The notes beneath the pieces are model-generated. The model saw only the letters and a list, made by a program, of their open reading frames with translations, searched no databases and had not been told where the DNA came from. The position numbers and the translations under genes were made by a program. This document shows, piece by piece, positions 1 through 5,422 of a stretch of 6,610 nt of DNA. The first letter of the stretch is position 1; the number at the start of each line of letters is the position of its first letter. Source of the stretch: an uncultured Lachnospiraceae bacterium (GTDB lineage Bacteria; Bacillota_A; Clostridia; Lachnospirales; Lachnospiraceae). The DNA lies in assembly GCA_947302185.1 (NCBI GenBank), contig CAMYVI010000145.1, positions 1 through 6,610 of the forward strand, written 5' to 3'.

Positions 1-2
1 CT

Positions 3-494
3 ACAGTTTATTATATTATTCCTTATGGTGTATTAACTTATATTGGGTATAATTACATGGCAATGTCATCAAAACAAAAATTGTTTATTATAATACTGTC
101 AAGCGTTATATTTACAATGATGGCTGCTCTATATTGGTATAAAGTTGGTGAGCCGCAACTTGTACAAATTGCGAAGTATCCACCAAGACTATACTACATG
201 AGTTACGGGGCGGCATGGTCGCTGGCATTATTAATGTTTTGTGAGAACCACGTATTGAATATATATGAGAACCGGGCTATCAGATTTGTGTCTGAGCATT
301 CGATGTGGATATACTTATGGCATATTTTCGTGTTAACGATGTATAAGGAGCTTCACTTGCCGGAAATATGGTTCTTCAAGCTTCTGGCAGTATATGTGGT
401 GTCATGTATAATCGTAAAAGTAATAAATGTGTGTATCGATTCGATAGAGGCAAAGGATGCATCGATTTTTGTCATTAAGTATTTGCGAGGATAG
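3..494 (+). CDS. Membrane acyltransferase, 3' part only (acyltransferase-3 / OafA-like family)
   Basis: The reading frame is open from the first complete codon at position 3, so the Met at 57 is internal: no ribosome binding site precedes it and the codons upstream already encode membrane-type sequence. Numbered from that Met, hydrophobic segments lie near residues 9-29, 46-61, 82-96 and 105-126, and a short charged tail follows. The stretch around residues 75-90, with F-V-S-E-H-S then W-I-Y-L-W-H, is typical of the last membrane helices of acyltransferase-3 proteins, which transfer acetyl or other acyl groups onto cell-surface sugars or lipids. The catalytic N-terminal half lies outside the window, so substrate cannot be judged. 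The gene is visibly more AT-rich than the sortase genes, as is common in surface-polysaccharide clusters. Family assignment is moderately sure. Confidence 0.6.
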   Translation, partial: TVYYIIPYGVLTYIGYNYMAMSSKQKLFIIILSSVIFTMMAALYWYKVGEPQLVQIAKYPPRLYYMSYGAAWSLALLMFCENHVLNIYENRAIRFVSEHSMWIYLWHIFVLTMYKELHLPEIWFFKLLAVYVVSCIIVKVINVCIDSIEAKDASIFVIKYLRG

Positions 495-504
495 ATTTTT
501 AGAG

Positions 505-533
505 ACTGCTTTTATGTATCCTTTCTAAGCAGT
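505..533 (+). other. Inverted repeat after the acyltransferase stop
   Basis: ACTGCTT (505-511) and AAGCAGT (527-533) form a perfect 7-bp stem with a 15-nt loop, 10 nt past the stop codon. It may be a weak terminator or an mRNA 3' end structure. No T-tract follows, so it is not called a terminator. Confidence 0.35.
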
Positions 534-726
534 GTGCATGTCAGCCGAATGACTGTCTGGAAGTACTGCTCGAAGGATTAGCTGACAGAGTGTAGGTGAT
601 ATTTGCAAACAGAGATGTCACGAATCAAGTTCAGATCACTGAAAATGTTGACTTTAATATCGGCTGTTTATACTGTACAAAAAATGTGAACAGCAGCTTA
701 AGAAGTTATGAACACTTGAGTTTTTC
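534..726 (+). other. Gene-free stretch with several inverted repeats
   Basis: I see no supportable reading frame between the acyltransferase stop and the gene at 861. Three inverted repeats stand out. TGTCAGC (539-545) pairs with GCTGACA (581-587) across a 35-nt loop. TTCAG (630-634) and CTGAA (639-643) form a hairpin with a 4-nt loop. GCTGTT (663-668) pairs with AACAGC (689-694) and brackets a TATACT box (669-674), which sits 15 nt downstream of TTGACT (648-653). The last pair could be a second, weaker promoter with an operator, but the 15-nt spacer is short. I recognise no known structured RNA here. Confidence 0.35.
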
Positions 727-755
727 TTGAATTAATCGGAATGTTATACTATATT
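727..755 (+). promoter_or_regulatory. Sigma-A-like promoter for the sortase operon
   Basis: TTGAAT (727-732) and TATATT (750-755) are separated by exactly 17 nt. An overlapping alternative is the extended -10 TGTTATACT (742-750). Either predicts a start near 757-763 and a leader of about 100 nt before the 92-aa gene at 861. It is the best promoter match in the intergenic region. Confidence 0.55.
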
Positions 756-860
756 TAATAGGTAAAAAAACAGTTCGGCGAATGAGAGCCTGTGCACATT
801 TGCCTCTGAGGTTATATTTGTCGGCAGCGATATGCTATTTGACCGGAAAGGTTTAACAGT

Positions 861-1139
861 ATGCCAAATAAAAAGAATAGAGAAATAAGAAAATTGAAGA
901 GGGCTGATCTCCAGGTCATGCTCATAGCAAAGAACCGCGAAGTGAGGGTACTCAAGCGGGAGCGGGATTTTCTTATAGAAGAAGTGAGACGCTTCCAGAA
1001 GGAATTCGATGAGGTCGGTTCTGTCGATGCTGTCCTGACTCGGATGGGCGTTCAGGTGAAGGATGGCAGGCAGGTCTCAGCGCTGGAGGCGCTCTTAAAT
1101 CAGTTTGAAAATGAGGAGTCGGCGGTGGACATTTTCTGA
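861..1139 (+). CDS. Small coiled-coil protein, first gene of the sortase operon
   Basis: This 92-residue protein has no signal peptide or membrane segment. Residues 1-50 are highly charged (Lys, Arg, Glu) with a heptad-like spacing of hydrophobics and should form a helix or coiled coil. Residues 11-64 align without gaps to residues 8-61 of the protein at 2121-3095. The best part, K-L-x-R-x-D-L then N-R-E, has 10 identities in 24. The two are therefore likely paralogues flanking the sortase. The start is supported by GGAAAGG at 845-851, nine bases before ATG. The gene ends 39 nt before the sortase and is probably cotranscribed with it. From memory, proteins with this N-terminal pattern accompany pilus sortases in Lachnospiraceae and are sometimes mislabelled as DNA repair proteins. 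No function is known to me; a cytoplasmic scaffold or regulator is only a guess. Confidence 0.75.
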   Translation: MPNKKNREIRKLKRADLQVMLIAKNREVRVLKRERDFLIEEVRRFQKEFDEVGSVDAVLTRMGVQVKDGRQVSALEALLNQFENEESAVDIF

Positions 1140-1178
1140 TGATTTGATTTTTATGTTCGCCTAAGTTGGATATTTATA

Positions 1179-2033
1179 ATGAAGCAGTGGTTAAAAAAGA
1201 ATTTAATAACGATAATCCTTGTGTTGATTCTGTTCACGGGACTCGGATTATTGGCTTATCCCAGTTTTTCTAACTGGTGGAACTCATTTCACCAGTCGCG
1301 AGCCGTCGCAGCATATGCCGCAAAGGTCGCATCAATGAATAGGGAAGAATATGACAGAATACTGAAATCGGCGCAAGAGTATAACAGGGAGCTTGCGGAG
1401 AACGGTATCAAGTGGAAACTGACGAAAGAAGAAGTGGCGAGATATAATTCGGAGCTTGCTATAGGAAATACGGGTGTCATGGGTTATATCGATATCTCTA
1501 AGATTCAGGTGCAGCTCCCGCTCTATCACGGTACTGATGAAGAAGTTTTGGAGATCGCAATAGGTCATCTCGCCGGCACAAGTCTTCCGGTTGGCGGTGA
1601 ATCCAGTCACTGTATTGTTTCGGGACATCGCGGTCTGCCGTCCGCTCGTCTGTTCACGGATATTGATAAGCTGGTCGTGGGTGATACGTGGACGATGAAT
1701 ATACTTGACCAGACACTTACTTATGAAGTCGATCAGATACGAGTAGTCCTTCCTACAGACTTGTCGAATCTGACTATAGAGGAGGGGAAAGATTACTGTA
1801 CTCTCGTGACCTGTACGCCATACGGTATTAATACACACAGACTTCTGGTGCGCGGCCATCGAATTCCGAATGCACAGGGTAATGCACGTGTCACCGCGGA
1901 TGCACTGCAGTTCCAGCCGATATATGTGGCGCCGTTTGTGGCTGCACCGATGCTGCTTGTCATGCTGATTGTTCTGATCGTGACGACCAGAAAAGGCCGC
2001 AGACAGAGAAAGAGAGAATTGTCCGGGAAGTAA
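1179..2033 (+). CDS. Class C sortase (pilin polymerase)
   Basis: A membrane-bound cysteine transpeptidase that cleaves LPXTG-type signals and joins pilin subunits through isopeptide bonds. The 284-residue protein has an N-terminal membrane helix (about 9-27), an extracellular catalytic domain (about 99-228) and a C-terminal membrane helix (about 248-268) with a basic tail, the layout of class C enzymes. Catalytic residues are visible: His150 in S-G-H-R-G-L-P-S-A, Cys212 in T-L-V-T-C-T-P-Y-G and Arg221 in N-T-H-R-L-L. The usual class C lid motif (Asp-Pro-aromatic) is not seen in the linker at 53-98. The ribosome binding site is weak (TTGGA, 1166-1170), which suggests translation at a lower level than the pilin. 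Its likely substrate is the LPKTG protein at 4052-4918. Class C is firmly supported by the motif block and the C-terminal anchor. Confidence 0.93.
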   Translation: MKQWLKKNLITIILVLILFTGLGLLAYPSFSNWWNSFHQSRAVAAYAAKVASMNREEYDRILKSAQEYNRELAENGIKWKLTKEEVARYNSELAIGNTGVMGYIDISKIQVQLPLYHGTDEEVLEIAIGHLAGTSLPVGGESSHCIVSGHRGLPSARLFTDIDKLVVGDTWTMNILDQTLTYEVDQIRVVLPTDLSNLTIEEGKDYCTLVTCTPYGINTHRLLVRGHRIPNAQGNARVTADALQFQPIYVAPFVAAPMLLVMLIVLIVTTRKGRRQRKRELSGK

Positions 2034-2120
2034 AGCATTGACGAAATTATGATTATTTCAATAAACGACTATTTGAGTTCATGATTTCATTGATAACTAT
2101 TTCGATATAGTGGGAATTGT

Positions 2121-3095
2121 ATGACAGAGAAAGATTTTAAAAGGCTCAGCCGTGAGGATCTGCTGGAACTGCTTGTTGGCCAGAACAGGGAAGCGGAAAG
2201 GCTTGAACAGGAAATTTTAATACTGACAGATCAGCTAAAGAGGTTGAAGACTGATTTTGATAAGACGGAGATCCTGTATAATGCTCTTGCAAGATATAGC
2301 ATTGTACTCCCGAATCGAAATGTAGACGCGGTGAGACAGGAGCTTACAGGCGTAATACGGAAGTGTCAGAGCGGTGAGATCAGGGCTGAGTTTGAGAGAG
2401 AAGTGGCAAATATCAGCAATGCCGAATTGTTTACCGGCAACAAAGAACTCGAAGAGACTGAGAACGGAAGCGTTCTTGCAGAAAGCATTATGGATATGGC
2501 TGCCGGTTTAGCGGGAAAGATCGGTGATGTGAGCAGAGGAAATGCTGAGAGCCGGGATGTAAAGGCCGGCATATCTGATTCTGAAGAAGATGAGGACGCC
2601 GTGGGGACTTCGGACATTCCTTCGAAAAAGGATTCTGCTGAAAAAATCGCGGAGGAACCCGAGATATCAGATGAATTCGAAGAAGATGATATGGAACCGG
2701 AAAATGTAGCTGCCGGTAATTCATATGACAGTCACGATGACAGTTTTTGGATGAATTTTCAGGTGAAGCCGGATAATATCGACGGATTGGAACAGCATGA
2801 TTCTGCGGATAAAAAGAAGACCGGGTCCGAAGAACGGTATAGTGCCACGGGCACGAAAAAGAGTAACGCAGGAGCGGCTCGTGATGTCACGGATATGGCG
2901 AGTGATTTCGAAGACCTGTACGATTCAGCTGATGAAGCGAGGAGCGATACGGAAGAAACGGAACTCGGCTTTGACAGTGAAAATATATCCGAAGACAGCG
3001 AGTATAGAAAAAGGCCGAAGAAAAGTGGAGCAAAGATGAGCCGGATGGAAGAGGCTTTGGCCTGGGCCAAGATGCAGTTCGGCGGAAAGAAGTAA
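2121..3095 (+). CDS. Acidic coiled-coil protein, paralogue of the 92-aa protein
   Basis: A 324-residue protein with three visible parts. Residues 1-60 resemble the 92-aa protein at 861-1139 (R-L-x-R-E-D-L-L-E-L-L then Q-N-R-E) and should be coiled coil. Residues about 108-295 are a long, low-complexity stretch rich in Asp, Glu and Ser, probably disordered. Residues about 296-324 are basic and end in a short helix with M-E-E-A-L-A-W-A-K-M-Q-F. No signal peptide or membrane helix is present, so it is probably cytoplasmic. The start follows a modest GTGGGA element (2110-2115). It ends 3 nt before the signal peptidase start, so the two are very likely translationally linked. The strongly charged middle could mediate electrostatic contacts. 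I do not recognise a function; its place between sortase and signal peptidase ties it to pilus assembly by inference only. Confidence 0.8.
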   Translation: MTEKDFKRLSREDLLELLVGQNREAERLEQEILILTDQLKRLKTDFDKTEILYNALARYSIVLPNRNVDAVRQELTGVIRKCQSGEIRAEFEREVANISNAELFTGNKELEETENGSVLAESIMDMAAGLAGKIGDVSRGNAESRDVKAGISDSEEDEDAVGTSDIPSKKDSAEKIAEEPEISDEFEEDDMEPENVAAGNSYDSHDDSFWMNFQVKPDNIDGLEQHDSADKKKTGSEERYSATGTKKSNAGAARDVTDMASDFEDLYDSADEARSDTEETELGFDSENISEDSEYRKRPKKSGAKMSRMEEALAWAKMQFGGKK

Positions 3096-3098
3096 GTT

Positions 3099-3728
3099 TT
3101 GGCAGCGGTAGAGAAAAATAAAGATAAAGCAGAAAAAAGAAAAGTGATGAAAGAAGCTCCGGAGCTTAAGGATCTTGAGCAGGAGCTGGCCAGAGAGAAG
3201 TATAAGAACCGCTATGGTATGGTTCTTCGAAGCACTATATATACTCTGATTACGGTGGCAGCGGTTGCTATTCTTGTGGCTACCCTATGGATGCCGGTTC
3301 TGCAGATCTACGGAAGTTCAATGAACGAGACCCTGCAGGACGGAGATATCGTGCTGTCGGTCAAGGACAGCCGTATGGACAGCGGAGATATCGTCGCATT
3401 TTACTATAATAATAAGATTCTGGTGAAGCGGGTTATTGCGCAGGCCGGCGACTGGGTCAATATCGATGCCGAAGGAAATGTGTATGTAAATGACGTGGCG
3501 CTTGAAGAGCCGTATATCTCGAATAAGGCACTTGGTGAATGCGATATTGACTTGCCGTATCAGGTACCGGAGAACAGGATATTTGTTATGGGCGATCATC
3601 GTGAGGTCTCGGTCGATTCGCGTACCACGACTGTCGGATGTGTGGCGGAGGAGCAGATAGTAGGAAAGCTGGTCTTTCGTGTGTGGCCGTTCAGCGGATT
3701 CGGAAGTCTGGCTTTGAAGAAAAAATGA
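3099..3728 (+). CDS. lepB: Type I signal peptidase, pilus-locus type
   Basis: A membrane serine protease that removes signal peptides from exported precursors. Of 209 residues, the first 40 are charged and cytoplasmic, one membrane helix follows (about 44-68), then the catalytic domain outside. Ser74 in Y-G-S-S-M-N and Lys110 in V-K-R-V-I-A form the Ser/Lys dyad. Box E appears as M-G-D-H-R then D-S-R (164-175), where many homologues have G-D-N-R. Because the dyad is intact it should be an active protease, unlike the catalytically degenerate SipA-type chaperones of some streptococcal pilus loci. The TTG start is favoured because GGCGGAAAGAAG (3081-3092), inside the preceding gene, sits at the right distance. 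An ATG at 3147 is an alternative but has a poorer ribosome binding site and would shorten the cytoplasmic tail. Its likely client is the pilin at 4052-4918. lepB is used here as a family name. Confidence 0.93.
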   Translation: MAAVEKNKDKAEKRKVMKEAPELKDLEQELAREKYKNRYGMVLRSTIYTLITVAAVAILVATLWMPVLQIYGSSMNETLQDGDIVLSVKDSRMDSGDIVAFYYNNKILVKRVIAQAGDWVNIDAEGNVYVNDVALEEPYISNKALGECDIDLPYQVPENRIFVMGDHREVSVDSRTTTVGCVAEEQIVGKLVFRVWPFSGFGSLALKKK

Positions 3729-3805
3729 GGCGGCTTACCGGCAGCTCAAAGTTCAGAGAGAGATGAGAATGTGTATTTTCGGCAGCCTTAAGTTATAGAA
3801 TACTA

Positions 3806-3834
3806 TTGAAGTTCAAAACAAAATAAACTAAAAT
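3806..3834 (+). promoter_or_regulatory. Sigma-A-like promoter for the pilin gene
   Basis: TTGAAG (3806-3811) and TAAAAT (3829-3834) are separated by 17 nt in an AT-rich stretch. This would start a transcript near 3841 and give the pilin its own promoter, with a leader of about 210 nt. A perfect TATAAT at 3904-3909 lies downstream but has no -35 at a normal distance. Confidence 0.5.
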
Positions 3835-3839
3835 AGGTT

Positions 3840-4051
3840 TATAGTCAGAAATATCGGTTAGTGGTATTTTTTATATTGACGATTCAGTTGATGTTTCGGG
3901 AAGTATAATGGCGGGGGAACCCGGGAATAAGGCTCTTCCGCATTTGAAAGCAAGTGTTTTTAAATGAGTTGTGCTTTTGCCGCATAGTGCTGAGACATGC
4001 GGGAGACCCGGAGATAATAGACAAATAGGCACGCGCAAAGGAGAGGGGTAG
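3840..4051 (+). other. Long 5' leader of the pilin mRNA with possible structure
   Basis: No gene is seen between the signal peptidase and the pilin (3729-4051). The predicted leader contains CCGCAT (3980-3985) pairing with ATGCGG (3997-4002), AAAGCA (3947-3952) pairing with TGCTTT (3972-3977), and the G/C blocks AACCCGGG (near 3918) and GACCCGG (near 4005). It ends in a strong ribosome binding site, AAAGGAG (4037-4043). I compared it by eye with cyclic-di-GMP riboswitch cores and found no match. It may carry a regulatory RNA, but this is inference from length and repeats only. Confidence 0.3.
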
Positions 4052-4918
4052 ATGAATAGTAAGCTGTTAACCGGAAGGGGAATAGTGCTGTTAGTTACAG
4101 CAGCGCTTGTTTGCATGTTATGTGGAATTACTACTTTTGCTGCGACGGTACCTGATCTTGATGCAACAGGTAGTATATCAATTACTATGGTCGATCCGGC
4201 AACAAAGGAAGTCGTGCCCGGCGGAGATTTGAATCTGTTCAAGGTCGGTGTCGCACATGTCGACGATGGAAATTACAGCTGGGTTCTTTCAGATGAATTT
4301 GCGGGTGCCAGGGTTGATCTTTCGGATCTCGAAGATGAAAATCTGACAGCTGCCCTGATGGATTATGCCGGTCAGGCAGCGGTGCAGCCTGTCAGTACAA
4401 TGCTTATCGGTGAGAACGGGCAGGCCGCATTTGCAGATCTTCCGGTTGCGCTGTATATGATTACGCAGACAAATTCAGCGCTGGGTTACAAGACAGTTAT
4501 GCCGTTCCTGGTCACCGTGCCGATGCAGGATGGTGAAGACGGATGGATTTATGATGTGAACGCCAGTCCGAAGGTTGAGATCGAGGCGGGAACGCCTACA
4601 CCTACTCCGACGAACACGCCTACTCCTACTCCGACAGAAACGCCTACGCCCACACCGACAGAGTCAATTACTCCTACGCCGACAACTCCGTTAACGGGAA
4701 CGCCGACGGTAACACCGAAGACTACGGTCACTCCGAGGATTACAGTTACTCCCCGTTCTACGGTTACGCCGAGATCAGTGATTACACCAAGAACGGGCGT
4801 GACGACTAAAGTGCAGTCGACACTTCCGAAGACGGGACAGCTTTGGTGGCCGGTTCCGGTACTTGCGGCGGTTGGAATAGTGTTTGTATTTGTCGGACTG
4901 AGAAGAAGATCGAAATAA
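4052..4918 (+). CDS. LPKTG-anchored pilin-like surface protein with Thr/Pro stalk
   Basis: A 288-residue surface protein and the only sortase substrate in the window. The signal peptide spans residues 1 to about 31, with probable cleavage near T-F-A-A-T. Residues about 39-176 form a pilin domain. W165, V169, P173 and K174 match the spacing of the pilin motif W-x3-V-x-V-Y-P-K, though Val-Tyr is replaced by Ala-Ser; Lys174 is the likely polymerisation lysine. An E-box-like segment at 135-146 has Gln139 where the catalytic Glu is usual. Residues 181-250 are a Thr/Pro-rich stalk. LPKTG (258-262), a hydrophobic anchor and R-R-R-S-K form the wall-sorting signal. The start has the strongest ribosome binding site of the pilus locus (AAAGGAG, 9 nt upstream). 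The gene has its own promoter and a terminator at 4977-5014, fitting high structural expression. Alternatively it may be a wall-anchored adhesin rather than a polymerising pilin. Confidence 0.9.
   Translation: MNSKLLTGRGIVLLVTAALVCMLCGITTFAATVPDLDATGSISITMVDPATKEVVPGGDLNLFKVGVAHVDDGNYSWVLSDEFAGARVDLSDLEDENLTAALMDYAGQAAVQPVSTMLIGENGQAAFADLPVALYMITQTNSALGYKTVMPFLVTVPMQDGEDGWIYDVNASPKVEIEAGTPTPTPTNTPTPTPTETPTPTPTESITPTPTTPLTGTPTVTPKTTVTPRITVTPRSTVTPRSVITPRTGVTTKVQSTLPKTGQLWWPVPVLAAVGIVFVFVGLRRRSK
4592..4801 (+). repeat. Thr/Pro coding repeat in the pilin stalk
   Basis: The stalk has two repeat registers. The first part (about 4592-4690) repeats T-P-T-P-T-P-T followed by N, E or E-S. The second part (about 4700-4800) repeats a six-residue unit T-V-T-P-R/K-x. 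The DNA units are degenerate (cct/acg/act/ccg), so it is an old array rather than a fresh expansion. Such regions usually act as a wall-spanning spacer and are often O-glycosylated. Confidence 0.85.
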
Positions 4919-4948
4919 TTGAGAGCTTTGATCGGACTGAGAAGAAGA
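4893..4948 (+). repeat. 17-bp direct repeat at the pilin 3' end
   Basis: TCGGACTGAGAAGAAGA occurs at 4893-4909, encoding part of the pilin basic tail, and again at 4932-4948, after the stop codon. The copies are 39 bp apart and therefore in the same frame. The downstream copy would read I-G-L-R-R-R, like a second sorting-signal tail. This looks like a remnant of a duplication or of a second pilin gene. Confidence 0.85.
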
Positions 4949-4976
4949 GTTGACAACATAATAGGTTGAGTAATTT

Positions 4977-5014
4977 AAGGCTGTTGCATCATGAGATGCA
5001 GCAGCTTTCATTTT
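4977..5014 (+). terminator. Rho-independent terminator of the pilin gene
   Basis: GCTGTTGCATC (4980-4990) and GATGCAGCAGC (4995-5005) form an 11-bp stem with one G-T pair and an ATGA loop. Flanking AAG/TTT pairs extend it. The T-rich run TTTCATTTT follows, so termination is expected here on the + strand. Confidence 0.8.
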
Positions 5015-5039
5015 ACGTTCAGTCTTTCCCGGGTTTGAT

Positions 5040-5140
5040 TTTATTCTTCATCGCGCAACACTCGTGACTTCAGTCGTGAGATACGCGCGCAAGATGACAT
5101 TCGTCTTCATCGTGAGTACAATCTCGCGATGAAGAATAAA
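5040..5140. repeat. Long inverted repeat with internal hairpins
   Basis: TTTATTCTTCATCGCG (5040-5055) and CGCGATGAAGAATAAA (5125-5140) are perfect 16-bp inverted repeats enclosing 69 nt. Inside, CTCGTGAC (5061-5068) and GTCGTGAG (5073-5080) form a hairpin with a TTCA loop. A second hairpin pairs 5104-5116 with 5123-5135 (13 bp, one wobble, 6-nt loop) and competes with the outer repeat for the same right arm. The CTTCAG core of the first hairpin recalls end hairpins of IS200/IS605-family elements. The block begins directly after TTGAT (5035-5039), a target used by some of that family. No transposase is present. A non-autonomous element or structured RNA is plausible. Confidence 0.6.
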
Positions 5141-5224
5141 CGCCTCCGGCGGATCGCAGACATGCGCAGTGGAAGGCGCTTACGCGCCGCGCATGTCGCG
5201 TCAAGAACGCCGAGGCGTTCTTGA
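5141..5224. repeat. Two further strong hairpins, same hairpin-dense block
   Basis: GACATGCGC (5159-5167) pairs with GCGCATGTC (5189-5197), and nested inside is GGCGC-TTAC-GCGCC (5175-5188). Next, TCAAGAACGCC (5201-5211) and GGCGTTCTTGA (5214-5224) are perfect 11-bp arms with a 2-nt centre. A small CGCC-TCC-GGCG hairpin lies at 5141-5151. GC content is higher than in the flanks. No T-tract follows, so these are not ordinary terminators. Together with 5040-5140 they probably form one element of about 185 bp. Confidence 0.6.
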
Positions 5225-5303
5225 AACTGAACATACAGTGTCTCGCCTGTAAATGGAGAGAAAAGTATATTGGGGTTGCTTGAACCGGTAAAACAAGGTA
5301 AAA
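5225..5303 (+). other. Gene-free spacer before the ribozyme promoter
   Basis: I see no gene or repeat here. A weak promoter-like pair, TTGCTT (5276-5281) and TAAAAT (5299-5304) with a 17-nt spacer, overlaps the better candidate just downstream. Confidence 0.3.
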
Positions 5304-5331
5304 TTGAAAGCGTGCATGCTGCATTTGTAAT
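5304..5331 (+). promoter_or_regulatory. Sigma-A-like promoter for the ribozyme/nagB transcript
   Basis: TTGAAA (5304-5309) and TGTAAT (5326-5331) each match the consensus at five of six positions, with a 16-nt spacer. The predicted start near 5338 would put about 85 nt of leader before the ribozyme cleavage site, and the transcript would then run into nagB. Confidence 0.5.
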
Positions 5332-5386
5332 ATCTGCCCGGATATTGCAGGATAAGGTAGGTCCGGAGGGCCCGCCTGACATTGAA

Positions 5387-5422
5387 AGTAACTCTTCATT
5401 TCGGAGGATATAAAGAGTTATT
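5387..5422 (+). other. Hairpin immediately 5' of the ribozyme cleavage site
   Basis: The arms 5387-5396 and 5413-5422 pair over 10 bp with one G-T pair; the core is TAACTCTT with AAGAGTTA. The loop is 16 nt and contains GGAGG (5403-5407). The 3' arm ends one base before the predicted cleavage site. It could position the leader or block misfolding. The GGAGG has no start codon at a suitable distance. Confidence 0.55.

Noticed and set aside
1332..1859. - strand frame of 175 codons inside the sortase gene
   Set aside because: It is fully inside a gene with intact catalytic motifs and has no domain features of its own.
2038..2066. Promoter between sortase and the 324-aa gene (TTGACG with ATAAAC)
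   Set aside because: The -10 is poor; the 87-nt gap is more simply read as part of one operon.
3763..3798. Eleven-codon ORF after the signal peptidase gene
   Set aside because: It is too short to support and has only a vague purine-rich upstream stretch.
3876..3909. TTGACG plus perfect TATAAT as the pilin promoter
   Set aside because: The spacer is 22 nt, too long for a normal sigma-A promoter; the pair at 3806-3834 fits better.
4028..4050. Possible cyclic-di-GMP riboswitch core (GGCACGCGCAAAG) before the pilin
   Set aside because: Only a few bases resemble the conserved core; the flanking helices and the rest of the motif are absent.
4549..4959. Long - strand frame rich in Val and Gly opposite the pilin stalk
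   Set aside because: It is the mirror of the Thr/Pro repeat codons; the composition is a by-product of the repeat.
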